64,000 nt of DNA. It comes from a virus. Below, piece by piece: positions 15,865 to 24,583 of this stretch. The notes under the pieces were generated by a model. It was not told the DNA's origin and did not search any database. It was given only the letters and a program-made list of their open reading frames with translations. The stretch is taken from the IMG/VR virus record IMGVR_UViG_3300009508_000001, positions 37,616-101,615 of that record; one strand, given 5' to 3'. The first letter of the stretch is position 1. Every line of letters starts with the position of its first letter. The position numbers and the translations under genes are program-made.

Positions 15865-16531
15865 AAAAAATTTAGTAATACTAACAAATAAAAAATATTT
15901 ATCAATAGATGTTCAAAGATTTTTTCAAGATAAATATAATTGTACATTTTTAGATAGACCTAATAAAAAATATCCTTTGGCTAGAATTGATTTAATATTA
16001 TTTACTGGAGGTAAAGATGTGAATCCTTATATCTATAAAGAAGATAAGATTCATCATATGACTAGAGTTAATAATAGAAGAGATATTACTGAATCAGTAA
16101 TGTTTAATAAATATCCTGTTACAATACCTAAAATGGGTATTTGTAGGGGTGCTCAATTATTAACAGCTCTATCAGGAGGTAAAGTTATACAACATGTAAC
16201 AAATCATCTTTCAAGTCATAATATTATTACATCTGAAGGTAAAACTATTAATGTAATATCTACTCATCATCAAATGATGTATCCTAATAATATAGATTCT
16301 AAACATTACAAATTATTAGGAACTACATTAAAAAAGATATCTACTAGATATGAATCAGGTGAAGGAAAAGATTTCCCAGTGCCTAAAGATTTTAAAGAGC
16401 CAGAAATAGTATATTACAAAAATACTAGATCTTTAGCTATTCAAGGTCATCCTGAAAGAAGTTATTCAAGTAAAGGTTTTAAAGAATATAGTTATGAATT
16501 ATTAAACAAATTATTATTAAATGAGTTATAG
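15851..16531 (+). CDS. Class I glutamine amidotransferase, PuuD-like (226 aa)
   Basis: The catalytic triad is visible: C98 in the nucleophile elbow GICRGAQLL, and H200 and E202 in QGHPERS. FTGGKDVNP near residue 51 and the STHHQMM strand are typical of the peptidase C26 branch, which includes gamma-glutamyl-GABA hydrolase PuuD. It either hydrolyses a gamma-glutamyl amide or supplies ammonia to a ligase partner. It overlaps the ATP-grasp gene upstream and the COOH-NH2 ligase downstream. Confidence 0.88.
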   Translation: MTEPKKNLVILTNKKYLSIDVQRFFQDKYNCTFLDRPNKKYPLARIDLILFTGGKDVNPYIYKEDKIHHMTRVNNRRDITESVMFNKYPVTIPKMGICRGAQLLTALSGGKVIQHVTNHLSSHNIITSEGKTINVISTHHQMMYPNNIDSKHYKLLGTTLKKISTRYESGEGKDFPVPKDFKEPEIVYYKNTRSLAIQGHPERSYSSKGFKEYSYELLNKLLLNEL

Positions 16532-17339
16532 TATAAAAAATGTACTTATAGGATCAGATCCTGAAATTTTTATTAAAGACAAATCAGGTGAATTATCATC
16601 TGCAATTAATCTTTTTAAAGGTACGAAAGATAATCCTATAGATATAGGTAAAGGTTGTTTTGTTCAAGAAGATAATATTCTTGTTGAATTTAATACTCCA
16701 CCTACTAACAATTTAGAAGTGTTCTTAAAATCAGTAGACCATTCTAAAAATTATATAGAAACAATTTTAGCTCCTTTAGATAAGGAATTATATTATTCTA
16801 GTAGTGAAATAGCTACTAAAAAGATATTAGAAGATGAGAAAGCAAATATATTTGGTTGCTCACCATCTTATAATGTTTTAGATGAACAATCAGTTGAACT
16901 CAACATTGAATTATTATCAGAAGAAGATAGAAATTTAAGATCTGCTGGGATGCATATTCATATAGGTTATGAATATCCTGAGGAAGAAACTAACGATAGA
17001 TTAGTACTTTGTTTTGAACTGTTTGTTACTTTACCTTTAATTAATCAAGATTTAGATGTGCATAATCGTAGATTATTGTATGGAAAAATTGGTGATTCTA
17101 GAGATAAAGATTATGGAGTAGAATGTAGATCTCTAGGAGGTTATTTTCTACGTAATGAAGAATCTATTACTGATGTATGGAATAGAACCTTAAAAGCAAT
17201 TGAATTTGCAAATAATAGTAAGAAAACTAATAAAGAATTAAAAGAATTAGTAGAATCATGTTTAAACAGTGACAAAACTGTTAACTTAAAGAACTTAGAT
17301 AAAGTTCTTAATAACTTAAATGATAAACAATTAGCTTAA
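16521..17339 (+). CDS. Phage COOH-NH2 ligase, type 2 (272 aa)
   Basis: The start GSDPEIFIKD, then QEDNILVEFNTPP, SAGMHIHIGYE and VECRSLGGYF are the strand motifs of the COOH-NH2 ligase type-2 family, known from phiEco32-like phages. The fold is related to glutamine synthetase and carries Glu and His metal and ATP ligands. These enzymes are predicted to join a carboxylate to an amine with ATP. Its 11-nt overlap with the GATase gene argues for joint function. Confidence 0.85.
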   Translation: MSYSIKNVLIGSDPEIFIKDKSGELSSAINLFKGTKDNPIDIGKGCFVQEDNILVEFNTPPTNNLEVFLKSVDHSKNYIETILAPLDKELYYSSSEIATKKILEDEKANIFGCSPSYNVLDEQSVELNIELLSEEDRNLRSAGMHIHIGYEYPEEETNDRLVLCFELFVTLPLINQDLDVHNRRLLYGKIGDSRDKDYGVECRSLGGYFLRNEESITDVWNRTLKAIEFANNSKKTNKELKELVESCLNSDKTVNLKNLDKVLNNLNDKQLA

Positions 17340-17349
17340 AATAAATTAA

Positions 17350-19188
17350 ATGAAAACAATCTTAATATTAATATTAATACATTATGTATTATTACTCGTA
17401 AGAAAGAATAAAAATTCATCAGTTTTATCTTGTGGTTTATTTGGATGGGTAGGAAGTAGCTCAGATAAATTTTCTAAAGATAAATTTGATAAATTAGGTA
17501 TGTATAATGTAGAGAGAGGTAAACACTCTTGTGGAGTTGCTGTAAATGGTGAGTTATACAAAGGTATTGGAGTGATATCTGAATATCAAGATTATATAAT
17601 CAAAAATACAACTCCTCATCCAAAAGAATCTACAGTAGTTATAGGTCATACTAGACATGCTACAGTAGGTAAACATACTATTTCTGCTGCTCACCCTTTT
17701 AAATTTGATTATGGTGAAGAAGGTTATTTTATAGGTGCTCATAATGGAACACTTAAAAATTATCATCAAATAGCTAGAGAATATGGAATTGATGCTACTG
17801 GTAAAATTGATAGTCAAATATTATTAGAAATTATATCCAAAGATGATGCTAATATTAAAGTTTTAGAACAGTATTATGGTGCTGCTGCATTATTAATGCA
17901 TAGTTCTGAAAACCCTGATACTATGTATTTATTTAGAGGTAAATCTAAACAAGATACTTTTACTAATACTTATGAAAGGGACGAAAGACCTTTATATTAT
18001 TGGCAAGAGAATGATGGTAGCATGTATATTTCATCTTTAAAAGATTCATTATTAGCAATAATTAATGTTGAAGAGGATAAAAAAAATATATTTGAAGTTG
18101 CTCCTAATAGAATCTATGAGATAAAAGCTGGTAAAATAGTTAAAAAATGTGTTATAGATAGAAGTAATGTTATTGACTATTATGAAACTAAAAAGAAAGA
18201 GTTTGCTAATACTACTAAACCAAAATCTACTACAAATAGTAGAATAGGTTATAATAGAACATTAGATTCAAATTCTAATGATGATATGAATACTAATGAT
18301 CACGCTATAAATAATTTATTTTATGAAAAGAAATATATTAAAAATACGTATCAAGAAATCAACTTTAACAAACTAAGATGGTTTGATTCTGAAAATAAAA
18401 GAGTTAGTGGTATTCACATATTTATAGATCAAATTGGTTATGTTAAAATTGGAGATGATATTAATAAACTTAAAAGTAAATTATCAGATTTTAGTTTTTT
18501 AGATTCTTCTTTAACCCAGCCTGAAAATATCAATTTTGGAAATATCGAAGATGCAGATTTATTTTATTTTCATAATGGAGTTCTTTTAGAAACAGAAGAA
18601 GACTATATGTTTTGTCTTAATCCTTCATTAGCTAGAAAAAAAGAACCTACATTTGAAGATTATTCTGACATGTCTGTTCATCCTATTATTGATTTAGATA
18701 GGATAAAAAAAGAGGATGTTATAACAAGAGCTAAACAAGCTATTACTAAAGATAGTAAAATGTTTAGTGGTCAAATAATAATGGCTGGAAGTTATGTTGT
18801 TTATACTGTCCATAATGGTATATTAACCAAAGCATCCTTAAAAGATGAAATGATAGAATATGACAGTGCTAATTTTAATACTCTTGATATTTTTGAAAAC
18901 GCCTCTATAACTTCTTCTAAACTTGAAGATGAAGAAGAGGATGATGTAGAAGATTCTACTTTTGAAGAAGAAATTAATTCTATGATGGAATTAGGTAGTA
19001 TAGATGAAATAGATACTGTATTTGAAGTAATGTCTAATTTTGACGCAGCTATAGAAAGCGTACAAGAATTAAAAGAGTATAAGTCAAATAGTAAATTAAC
19101 TAATATGATTATAGAGTTTACAGAAACTTTAGAAAATGGCTTAAAACCAATTTCAGAAGCAGTAAATTCTATTAATCAAAATGTGTAA
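17350..19188 (+). CDS. Class II (Ntn) glutamine amidotransferase with long C-terminal extension (612 aa)
   Basis: The Ntn-hydrolase domain includes CGLFGWVG, RGKHSCGVAVNG, GHTRHATVG (Gln-binding Arg) and HNGTLKNYHQ, as in GlmS and PurF. The nucleophile is C28, not residue 2: 27 residues precede it, starting with a hydrophobic stretch (ILILILIHYVLLLV). There is no closer in-frame start, so a propeptide must be removed to expose the cysteine. From ~300 on the protein is unassigned, and it has a very acidic segment near 520-545. It may supply ammonia to the ligases on both sides. Confidence 0.82.
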   Translation: MKTILILILIHYVLLLVRKNKNSSVLSCGLFGWVGSSSDKFSKDKFDKLGMYNVERGKHSCGVAVNGELYKGIGVISEYQDYIIKNTTPHPKESTVVIGHTRHATVGKHTISAAHPFKFDYGEEGYFIGAHNGTLKNYHQIAREYGIDATGKIDSQILLEIISKDDANIKVLEQYYGAAALLMHSSENPDTMYLFRGKSKQDTFTNTYERDERPLYYWQENDGSMYISSLKDSLLAIINVEEDKKNIFEVAPNRIYEIKAGKIVKKCVIDRSNVIDYYETKKKEFANTTKPKSTTNSRIGYNRTLDSNSNDDMNTNDHAINNLFYEKKYIKNTYQEINFNKLRWFDSENKRVSGIHIFIDQIGYVKIGDDINKLKSKLSDFSFLDSSLTQPENINFGNIEDADLFYFHNGVLLETEEDYMFCLNPSLARKKEPTFEDYSDMSVHPIIDLDRIKKEDVITRAKQAITKDSKMFSGQIIMAGSYVVYTVHNGILTKASLKDEMIEYDSANFNTLDIFENASITSSKLEDEEEDDVEDSTFEEEINSMMELGSIDEIDTVFEVMSNFDAAIESVQELKEYKSNSKLTNMIIEFTETLENGLKPISEAVNSINQNV

Positions 19189-19196
19189 TAATAACA

Positions 19197-20741
19197 ATGG
19201 ATAAAAACAGAATTATTAAAACTTTTACAGGTAAAAAAGCAAAAAGATCAGACTGTAAAAGAATAAGAGGTCAATATTATTTAGTTGGTGATGTTTCAAT
19301 AAAAGATAGTGGTGAATGCTATAAAATTGAAGATCAATATCATAGATTTAATAATGGTCTTATAGAATATGATCATAATGTAAAAAAATATGTTTTAATT
19401 CATAAAAATCATTTAAAATCAGGTATTGTAGATATTAATAATGAAGAACCTATTATAGGTTTTTATACACCTAATTTAGTTGAAAATGTTGTTCTACGTG
19501 ATGATCCTAATAAAGTATCTAAAGATTTACATTGTATATCTGAAGAAATAGCTTTAAAATTAGGATATAAAGAACGTTTAGGAGATGGTATTTTTTATAG
19601 TACTAAACATTCATCTATTACAGCAAAGTTTCTTAATGAAATTAGTAATAAAATTATTAATAAATCAAGATTACCTTATGATAGTAGATTTTCTCAAGGG
19701 ATAACTAAAAATATATTTAATTCTCATTTTAAACCAGATTACTCTAATAATCAGTTAAATGTTTTAGGTGATTGGTTAGAAGATAATGGAATTACTTTTG
19801 GTGTAGAATTTGAAACTTCTACAGGTTATGTTGCTGAAAGATTATGTTATAAATATGGTGTTTTAGCTTTAAGAGATGGTAGTATTGACGGTTTAGAATA
19901 TGTTACTATACCTTTATCTGGTAAAAAAGGTTTATATGCTTTAAAAGGTATTTGTGAAGAACTTAAAAAGCGTACTAAATTTGATATAAAATGTGCATTG
20001 CATATTCACGTAGGAGGTCTTAAAAGAGAAGAAAATTCTATATTAGCTTCTTATAATTTAGGATATCTTTTACAAGATGAATTATTTGAAATGCAACCTT
20101 TTTACAAAAGAGGTAATACAGGTTATCATAATAATCCTAGAGAAAAAGATTATTCTAAAAAAATTGCTAAATCTGTTCATGATAATATTAATGAACCTAA
20201 AACTTTAAAAGAAAAGTTTGCTAGATTATTTTATATGGCTTCTGACAGTAGAAGTTATGATAATTATAATAATGATCTTAAAAAAGTTAAAAAGCATCCT
20301 AGTGATCCTAAAGGTACATCTAAATGGAATATTCATTCTAGATATACTTGGTTAAATTTAGTACCTATAATTTTTGGTAATAAGAAAACTTTAGAATTTA
20401 GACAACATTCACCAACGTTTGAATTTGAAAAAGTAGTTAATTTTTTAATATTCTGTTCTACATTTGTTAAATTTGTAAATATTAATTCTGATAAACTAGC
20501 TGATAATACTTCAGATTTGTATAAAGAATTAAAATCTTCAAGTAATAAATTAGAATATGTTATTAAGAAATCATTACCTCTTCTTAAATTTAAGGATATT
20601 ATTGAAAGATATGTATCTTATAATTCTTTAAGAACTAAAATAATGGAAACTCTTAAAGCTAAAAAAGATTATTTAGGTAAAAATGAAGCTAAATTTGATT
20701 CTATGTATGGAGCTTTAACTAAAGATAATTTTTGGAATTAA
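19197..20741 (+). CDS. Amidoligase-family enzyme (514 aa)
   Basis: The central domain has the amidoligase signature order: FGVEFETSTG (~200), ALRDGSIDGLEYVTIPLSG, CALHIHVGG (~265) and KTLEFRQHSPTFEFEK (~395). These Glu and His residues form the GS-like ATP/metal site. The N-terminal ~190 residues are a separate region (GQYYLVGDVSIKDSGECY) of unknown role. With the type-2 ligase and the two GATases it completes an amide-forming set. The stop codon shares one base with the uracil-DNA glycosylase start (TAATG). Confidence 0.85.
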   Translation: MDKNRIIKTFTGKKAKRSDCKRIRGQYYLVGDVSIKDSGECYKIEDQYHRFNNGLIEYDHNVKKYVLIHKNHLKSGIVDINNEEPIIGFYTPNLVENVVLRDDPNKVSKDLHCISEEIALKLGYKERLGDGIFYSTKHSSITAKFLNEISNKIINKSRLPYDSRFSQGITKNIFNSHFKPDYSNNQLNVLGDWLEDNGITFGVEFETSTGYVAERLCYKYGVLALRDGSIDGLEYVTIPLSGKKGLYALKGICEELKKRTKFDIKCALHIHVGGLKREENSILASYNLGYLLQDELFEMQPFYKRGNTGYHNNPREKDYSKKIAKSVHDNINEPKTLKEKFARLFYMASDSRSYDNYNNDLKKVKKHPSDPKGTSKWNIHSRYTWLNLVPIIFGNKKTLEFRQHSPTFEFEKVVNFLIFCSTFVKFVNINSDKLADNTSDLYKELKSSSNKLEYVIKKSLPLLKFKDIIERYVSYNSLRTKIMETLKAKKDYLGKNEAKFDSMYGALTKDNFWN

Positions 20742-21430
20742 TGAATTGGACTAAACACTTAGGTGAATGGTATAAGATCCCTGAAGTAAGGGATCTTGTA
20801 TCTTCTCCTTATATGAAAAAAGTATTACAATATCTACAGAATGAATATGATAAAAAGATAATATACCCTGATAAAAAAGATGTATTTAAAGCTTTTAAAT
20901 TATGTAATCCTAAGAAGATAAAAGTTGTAATATTAGGACAAGATCCTTACTTTGATGGTAATGCTACAGGTTTAGCTTTTGCTAATAAAGACTATATATT
21001 AAAAACAAGTCCTTCATTAACAAAAATTATTGAATCTGTAGAAAGAGAAGTATATAAGGAATTTAATCTTGATTTTGACCCAACATTAGAAGATTGGGCA
21101 GATCAAGGTGTTTTATTACTTAATACAGCTTTAACTGTAACTCGTAATAAACCTACTTCTCATTTTAAAGTATGGGATAGATTTACTAAACAAATTTTAA
21201 AAATTATTAGTGAAAATAATCCAGGTTTAATAGTTATGCTATGGGGTAATAATGCTCAAAAATATGAAACTACTGATGTTTATGATTTAAGTAAACAATG
21301 TTATGTATTAAAAGCAATACATCCAGCAGCTTCAGCTCATAATAAAACAGATTGGAAATGTGATAACTTTGTAAAAGCTAATGATATAATAAGAGAAAAT
21401 AATGGAGAAGAATTTTGTATTAAATGGTAA
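20741..21430 (+). CDS. ung: Uracil-DNA glycosylase, family 1 (229 aa)
   Basis: The enzyme removes uracil from DNA. The water-activating loop is GQDPYF (66-71, with D68 catalytic) and the Leu-loop motif reads HPAASAHN (from H194). LLLNTALTV and VMLWGNNAQ are further family 1 landmarks. ATG at 20741 is preferred over TTG at 20732 because TAATG coupling to the amidoligase is exact. It may keep uracil out of phage DNA alongside thyA and the MazG-like enzymes. Confidence 0.95.
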   Translation: MNWTKHLGEWYKIPEVRDLVSSPYMKKVLQYLQNEYDKKIIYPDKKDVFKAFKLCNPKKIKVVILGQDPYFDGNATGLAFANKDYILKTSPSLTKIIESVEREVYKEFNLDFDPTLEDWADQGVLLLNTALTVTRNKPTSHFKVWDRFTKQILKIISENNPGLIVMLWGNNAQKYETTDVYDLSKQCYVLKAIHPAASAHNKTDWKCDNFVKANDIIRENNGEEFCIKW

Positions 21431-21773
21431 TAAACTTATTAGAAAGTTTGAATTAAAAATTGATGATAATAAGTTTTTTATTGATAAATATGATTTAAAA
21501 TATCATAAATCATGGGATTGGTTAATGCAAATTGTTGAAAAGATTGAATATTTATATGAAGATGAATCAACTTTACCTAAAATAAATATAAATTCTCATT
21601 ATTGTGAATTTAGTTTATATTTAGAACAAAAAGATACTTTTAGAGCTATAGCAGGATGCATTCCTGAAAGTCCTGAAAAAGTAATTATGAAATCTAAATT
21701 AGAAGCAGTTTATTATGTAGTAATTAAATTTATAGAATGGTATAATGAAAACAACAAAAGTAACAAGAGTTGA
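21402..21773 (+). CDS. Hypothetical protein (123 aa)
   Basis: I do not recognise it. It begins inside the end of the ung gene (29-nt overlap) and looks like the small alpha/beta phage proteins with a WDWLMQIVEKIEYL helix, a CEFSLYLEQ strand and a C-terminal AVYYVVIKFIEWYNE helix. No catalytic motif is evident. The following small gene starts within its last codons. Confidence 0.65.
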   Translation: MEKNFVLNGNKLIRKFELKIDDNKFFIDKYDLKYHKSWDWLMQIVEKIEYLYEDESTLPKININSHYCEFSLYLEQKDTFRAIAGCIPESPEKVIMKSKLEAVYYVVIKFIEWYNENNKSNKS

Positions 21774-21897
21774 AATTATTAAAGAAGGTATAGGAAGACA
21801 ATTTGTAGATATGAATTGTGAAATTGATGAAATTCAATTACAAGATGATAATAAAACTATGAAAATATTTCTTAAAAATGGTAAAAAAAAGAAATAA
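21745..21897 (+). CDS. Small hypothetical protein (50 aa)
   Basis: Fifty codons start at ATG 21745, overlapping the previous gene by 29 nt. It reads MKTTKVTRVEIIKEGIGRQF, then DMNCEIDEIQL and a KNGKKKK tail. It has a beta-strand-rich pattern with a basic end. The overlapping chain of starts and stops supports a real, co-translated gene. Function unknown. Confidence 0.55.
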   Translation: MKTTKVTRVEIIKEGIGRQFVDMNCEIDEIQLQDDNKTMKIFLKNGKKKK

Positions 21898-22018
21898 AGC
21901 TTATATGATTGAATTGTGTACCCAAATGATTGAATTATATAGGAATGGTAAATCTAGATGGGCAGAACCTAATAAAAAAATATGGGAGAAAAAATTAGAA
22001 ATATGGAAAAACAAATAA
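21878..22018 (+). CDS. Small basic hypothetical protein (46 aa)
   Basis: Forty-six codons start inside the end of the preceding small gene (20-nt overlap). The protein is helical and basic, with MIELYRNGKSRW and NKKIWEKKLEIWKN. No motif is recognised. It precedes the RusA-like gene by 18 nt. Confidence 0.5.
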   Translation: MVKKRNKAYMIELCTQMIELYRNGKSRWAEPNKKIWEKKLEIWKNK

Positions 22019-22036
22019 AAAAAGAATAAAAAATAT

Positions 22037-22414
22037 ATGACATTATTTTGTGAGGGCAACGTCCCTTCTTCTAAAAATGGTCGTCGTTGGACTGGTAAAC
22101 ATTTTATACCTTCTAAGGCGACTGTTAAATGGAGAAAGAATACAAAATGGTGGTGGGAGAAAAATAAAGATTTATTTAAAGAGTTAATTAATAACAAAGA
22201 AAAACCACTTAAAATTGGATTTCACTTTGTTAGAGGTACTCGTCACAAATATGATTGGGTTAATCCTTTACAAACTATACAAGATGAAATGACTGAGATG
22301 GGATGGATAGATGATGATAATGTAGAAGAAATAGTTCCATTTCCTTTTAAAGTTAAAAAATCTTATACTAGTTATAATAAAGAAAAACCAGGATTTTATA
22401 TAAAAGTGTATTAA
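22037..22414 (+). CDS. RusA-like Holliday-junction resolvase (125 aa)
   Basis: RusA enzymes cut four-way DNA junctions. The protein opens with the family's GNVPSSKNGRR loop. KYDWVNP (D73) stands for the KxDxDN motif, here with Val before Asn, and GWIDDDNVEEI (D92-D94) supplies the second set of metal-binding Asp residues. The length is normal for RusA. It abuts the PD-(D/E)XK nuclease gene with no gap, so the two recombination nucleases are probably co-expressed. Confidence 0.85.
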   Translation: MTLFCEGNVPSSKNGRRWTGKHFIPSKATVKWRKNTKWWWEKNKDLFKELINNKEKPLKIGFHFVRGTRHKYDWVNPLQTIQDEMTEMGWIDDDNVEEIVPFPFKVKKSYTSYNKEKPGFYIKVY

Positions 22415-23695
22415 ATGAGTATGACAGAAAAAGAATACAGGCAATTACCTTATAGTGAATATTTTAGTGCTAGTTTTATTAAAATGTTTGATAAAGAAGG
22501 TCCTAAATGCCTTATAGAAAAAATTGTTTATGATAACAAAGAATTATTAAAAGGTTCAATTATTGATTCTTTAGCATTTGATAAAAACAATTTTGAAAAT
22601 ATATACTATGTTTCAAGTAGTATAAAAGAACCTACAGTAACTGAAAAAACATTATTAGATAGTTTTAAAGCTACTATAGAATTAAAAGATATTGAGTCTC
22701 CACTTTATATTAAAGAGGGTTTAAATCTTATCAAAAATTTAAAATTGTGGAAAAACATAAAAAAAGAAGATATCTTAATTGAAAAATTAAATAACCCCGA
22801 ATTTAAAAAACATTTAAAAGATTTATTTCTTTCTGAAGGTAAAATTGTTATATCAGGTAATGATTATATGAATTCTTTAGATACAGTTAAAAATCTTAAA
22901 AATAATAAATTTACTAAAGAGTATTTTGAATCTAAAGATATTAAAAAAAAACAAGCATTATTTCAAATTCCTATAATATTTAATATTCAAGATGATAAAT
23001 TTAAATGTTTACTTGATATATTATTAATAGATCATACAAATAAACAGATTAGAGCTGTAGATTTAAAAACAGGTTTTGATACTAATTCATCATTTAAATA
23101 TTCTATTTTAAAATGGAGATATGATATACAAGCTGCTTTATATACTAAAGCTCTTGAGAATTATATTATAGAAAATGATTTAAAAGATTATAGTATAGAA
23201 AATCCTATATTTATTTATACTCAAGTTTCTCAACCAGATAGACCATTATGTTTTGAATTTAATCATCAAGTAGTTAAAGCAGCTTTTAGAGGTTTTAAAT
23301 TATCTAATGGTTATAAGTATAAAGGTATATTTGAATTAGTAGAAGAAATTAATTGGCATAGAGAAAATGAAATATATAATTATTCTAAAGAAGAATATGA
23401 AAATAATGGTAAAGTAGATTTAACATTATCTTCTATGAATATAGATGATTATACGAATGATATGCCAAACAATTTTTTTAATAATTATAATAGACAAGAA
23501 CCTTTACCTTTTTACACAGGAACAGAAGGAGGTATATCTGCTAGTCAAAGAATTATTTTAGAAAGAGAACTGCGTGGTTTAAGAAATGGTACTTTTGGAC
23601 TTGGAAGAACTGTAGACCCTAATGAAATACCAAGACCAGAAAGAGTAGTAATACGTGATGAAGTAAGAGATAATAATGAAGAACAAGGATGGTAA
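22415..23695 (+). CDS. PD-(D/E)XK exonuclease (426 aa)
   Basis: The nuclease core includes a GSIIDSLAF helix (~47-55), D201 in CLLDILLID, the catalytic DLK (216-218) in RAVDLKTG, and RYDIQAALYTKAL with the QxxxY motif of motif IV. This is the RecE/DUF3799-type 5'-3' exonuclease layout used with annealing proteins in phage recombination. The last ~100 residues are Asn-, Gln- and Arg-rich and probably flexible. It shares 7 nt with the next gene (ATGGTAA). Confidence 0.88.
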   Translation: MSMTEKEYRQLPYSEYFSASFIKMFDKEGPKCLIEKIVYDNKELLKGSIIDSLAFDKNNFENIYYVSSSIKEPTVTEKTLLDSFKATIELKDIESPLYIKEGLNLIKNLKLWKNIKKEDILIEKLNNPEFKKHLKDLFLSEGKIVISGNDYMNSLDTVKNLKNNKFTKEYFESKDIKKKQALFQIPIIFNIQDDKFKCLLDILLIDHTNKQIRAVDLKTGFDTNSSFKYSILKWRYDIQAALYTKALENYIIENDLKDYSIENPIFIYTQVSQPDRPLCFEFNHQVVKAAFRGFKLSNGYKYKGIFELVEEINWHRENEIYNYSKEEYENNGKVDLTLSSMNIDDYTNDMPNNFFNNYNRQEPLPFYTGTEGGISASQRIILERELRGLRNGTFGLGRTVDPNEIPRPERVVIRDEVRDNNEEQGW

Positions 23696-24279
23696 AAAAT
23701 TATAGTTATACATATCTTTTACCTTTATTATCAGAATTAGTTTATTTAAATAAAGAAATACATAAATGTATAAGAAATACTTATGTTTTTAGTAATAAAA
23801 ATGGAGAAATAGGTAAATTCTATATATTATGTTCTTATAATTATAAAGATCCTAAATATTCTATTTATGAAGAAAAATTAACAAGTAATGAATTATATGT
23901 AACATCATATGATATTAAAGAAATGGTGTTATATGAATTTAACTTTCCTAAAGTTTATACTTTTGAACAAGTAAAATTTATAAATGGGGAATATTCATTA
24001 TTTAAAAAAGATGCTAAAAAATTAATATTAACTTTTTGGACTGAATTATATGGTCATATACCAAGTTTTGTAACAGGTAGTCTGTTAAAGATAAAACAAA
24101 TATTATATAAGGAAGAAAAATTAAAATTAAAATTAGAAGAAGAATTAGGAGAAACTATTGAAGATCATCAAGAACTTGGTCAAAAAATAGAAGTAAAAGA
24201 TGAAACATTTATATTTGATGAAAAAAATGAAAAAATAAAATTAACAGATTTAAAAAAATTATTTAAAAAAGATGAGTAG
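23689..24279 (+). CDS. Hypothetical protein (196 aa)
   Basis: I do not recognise it. The N-terminal ~115 residues mix beta strands and helices (SYTYLLPLLSELVYLNKEIH, GKFYILCSYNYK). The C-terminal third is a charged helix, probably a coiled coil (EEKLKLKLEEELGETIEDHQ). It sits between the exonuclease and a MazG-like gene, overlapping both, and ends with TAG inside the next start (ATGAGTAG). Confidence 0.65.
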   Translation: MVKNYSYTYLLPLLSELVYLNKEIHKCIRNTYVFSNKNGEIGKFYILCSYNYKDPKYSIYEEKLTSNELYVTSYDIKEMVLYEFNFPKVYTFEQVKFINGEYSLFKKDAKKLILTFWTELYGHIPSFVTGSLLKIKQILYKEEKLKLKLEEELGETIEDHQELGQKIEVKDETFIFDEKNEKIKLTDLKKLFKKDE

Positions 24280-24580
24280 AGACATTGGAAAAATAATAAA
24301 TAATATTACAGATTGGGGTAGAGATAAAGGTCTACTCGAAAATGATAAAAAATTAGCTCAATTAGGTAAACTTTTTGAAGAAGGAGGAGAACTTGCAGGA
24401 GCTATATTAAAAGATAATAAGGAAATTCAAAAAGATTCAATTGGTGATTGTGTAGTAGTGCTTACATTATTAGCAGAACAACTAGGTTTTACAATTGGAG
24501 AGTGTACTGAATATGCTTACAACGAAATTAAAGACAGAACTGGTAAAGTTAGTTCTGACGGAAGTTTTATAAAAGATTAA
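24272..24580 (+). CDS. MazG-like NTP pyrophosphohydrolase (102 aa)
   Basis: The all-alpha NTP-pyrophosphatase signature is present: EEGGELAGAI followed by KDSIGDCVVVL, the E-ExxE and DxxGD motifs that hold the metal ions. These enzymes hydrolyse (d)NTPs to (d)NMPs, often clearing dUTP or modified nucleotides. Its start (MSRDI) reappears as a short copy before nrdA. It lies 3 nt before nrdB and belongs to the nucleotide-metabolism block. Confidence 0.85.
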   Translation: MSRDIGKIINNITDWGRDKGLLENDKKLAQLGKLFEEGGELAGAILKDNKEIQKDSIGDCVVVLTLLAEQLGFTIGECTEYAYNEIKDRTGKVSSDGSFIKD

Positions 24581-24583
24581 TAT

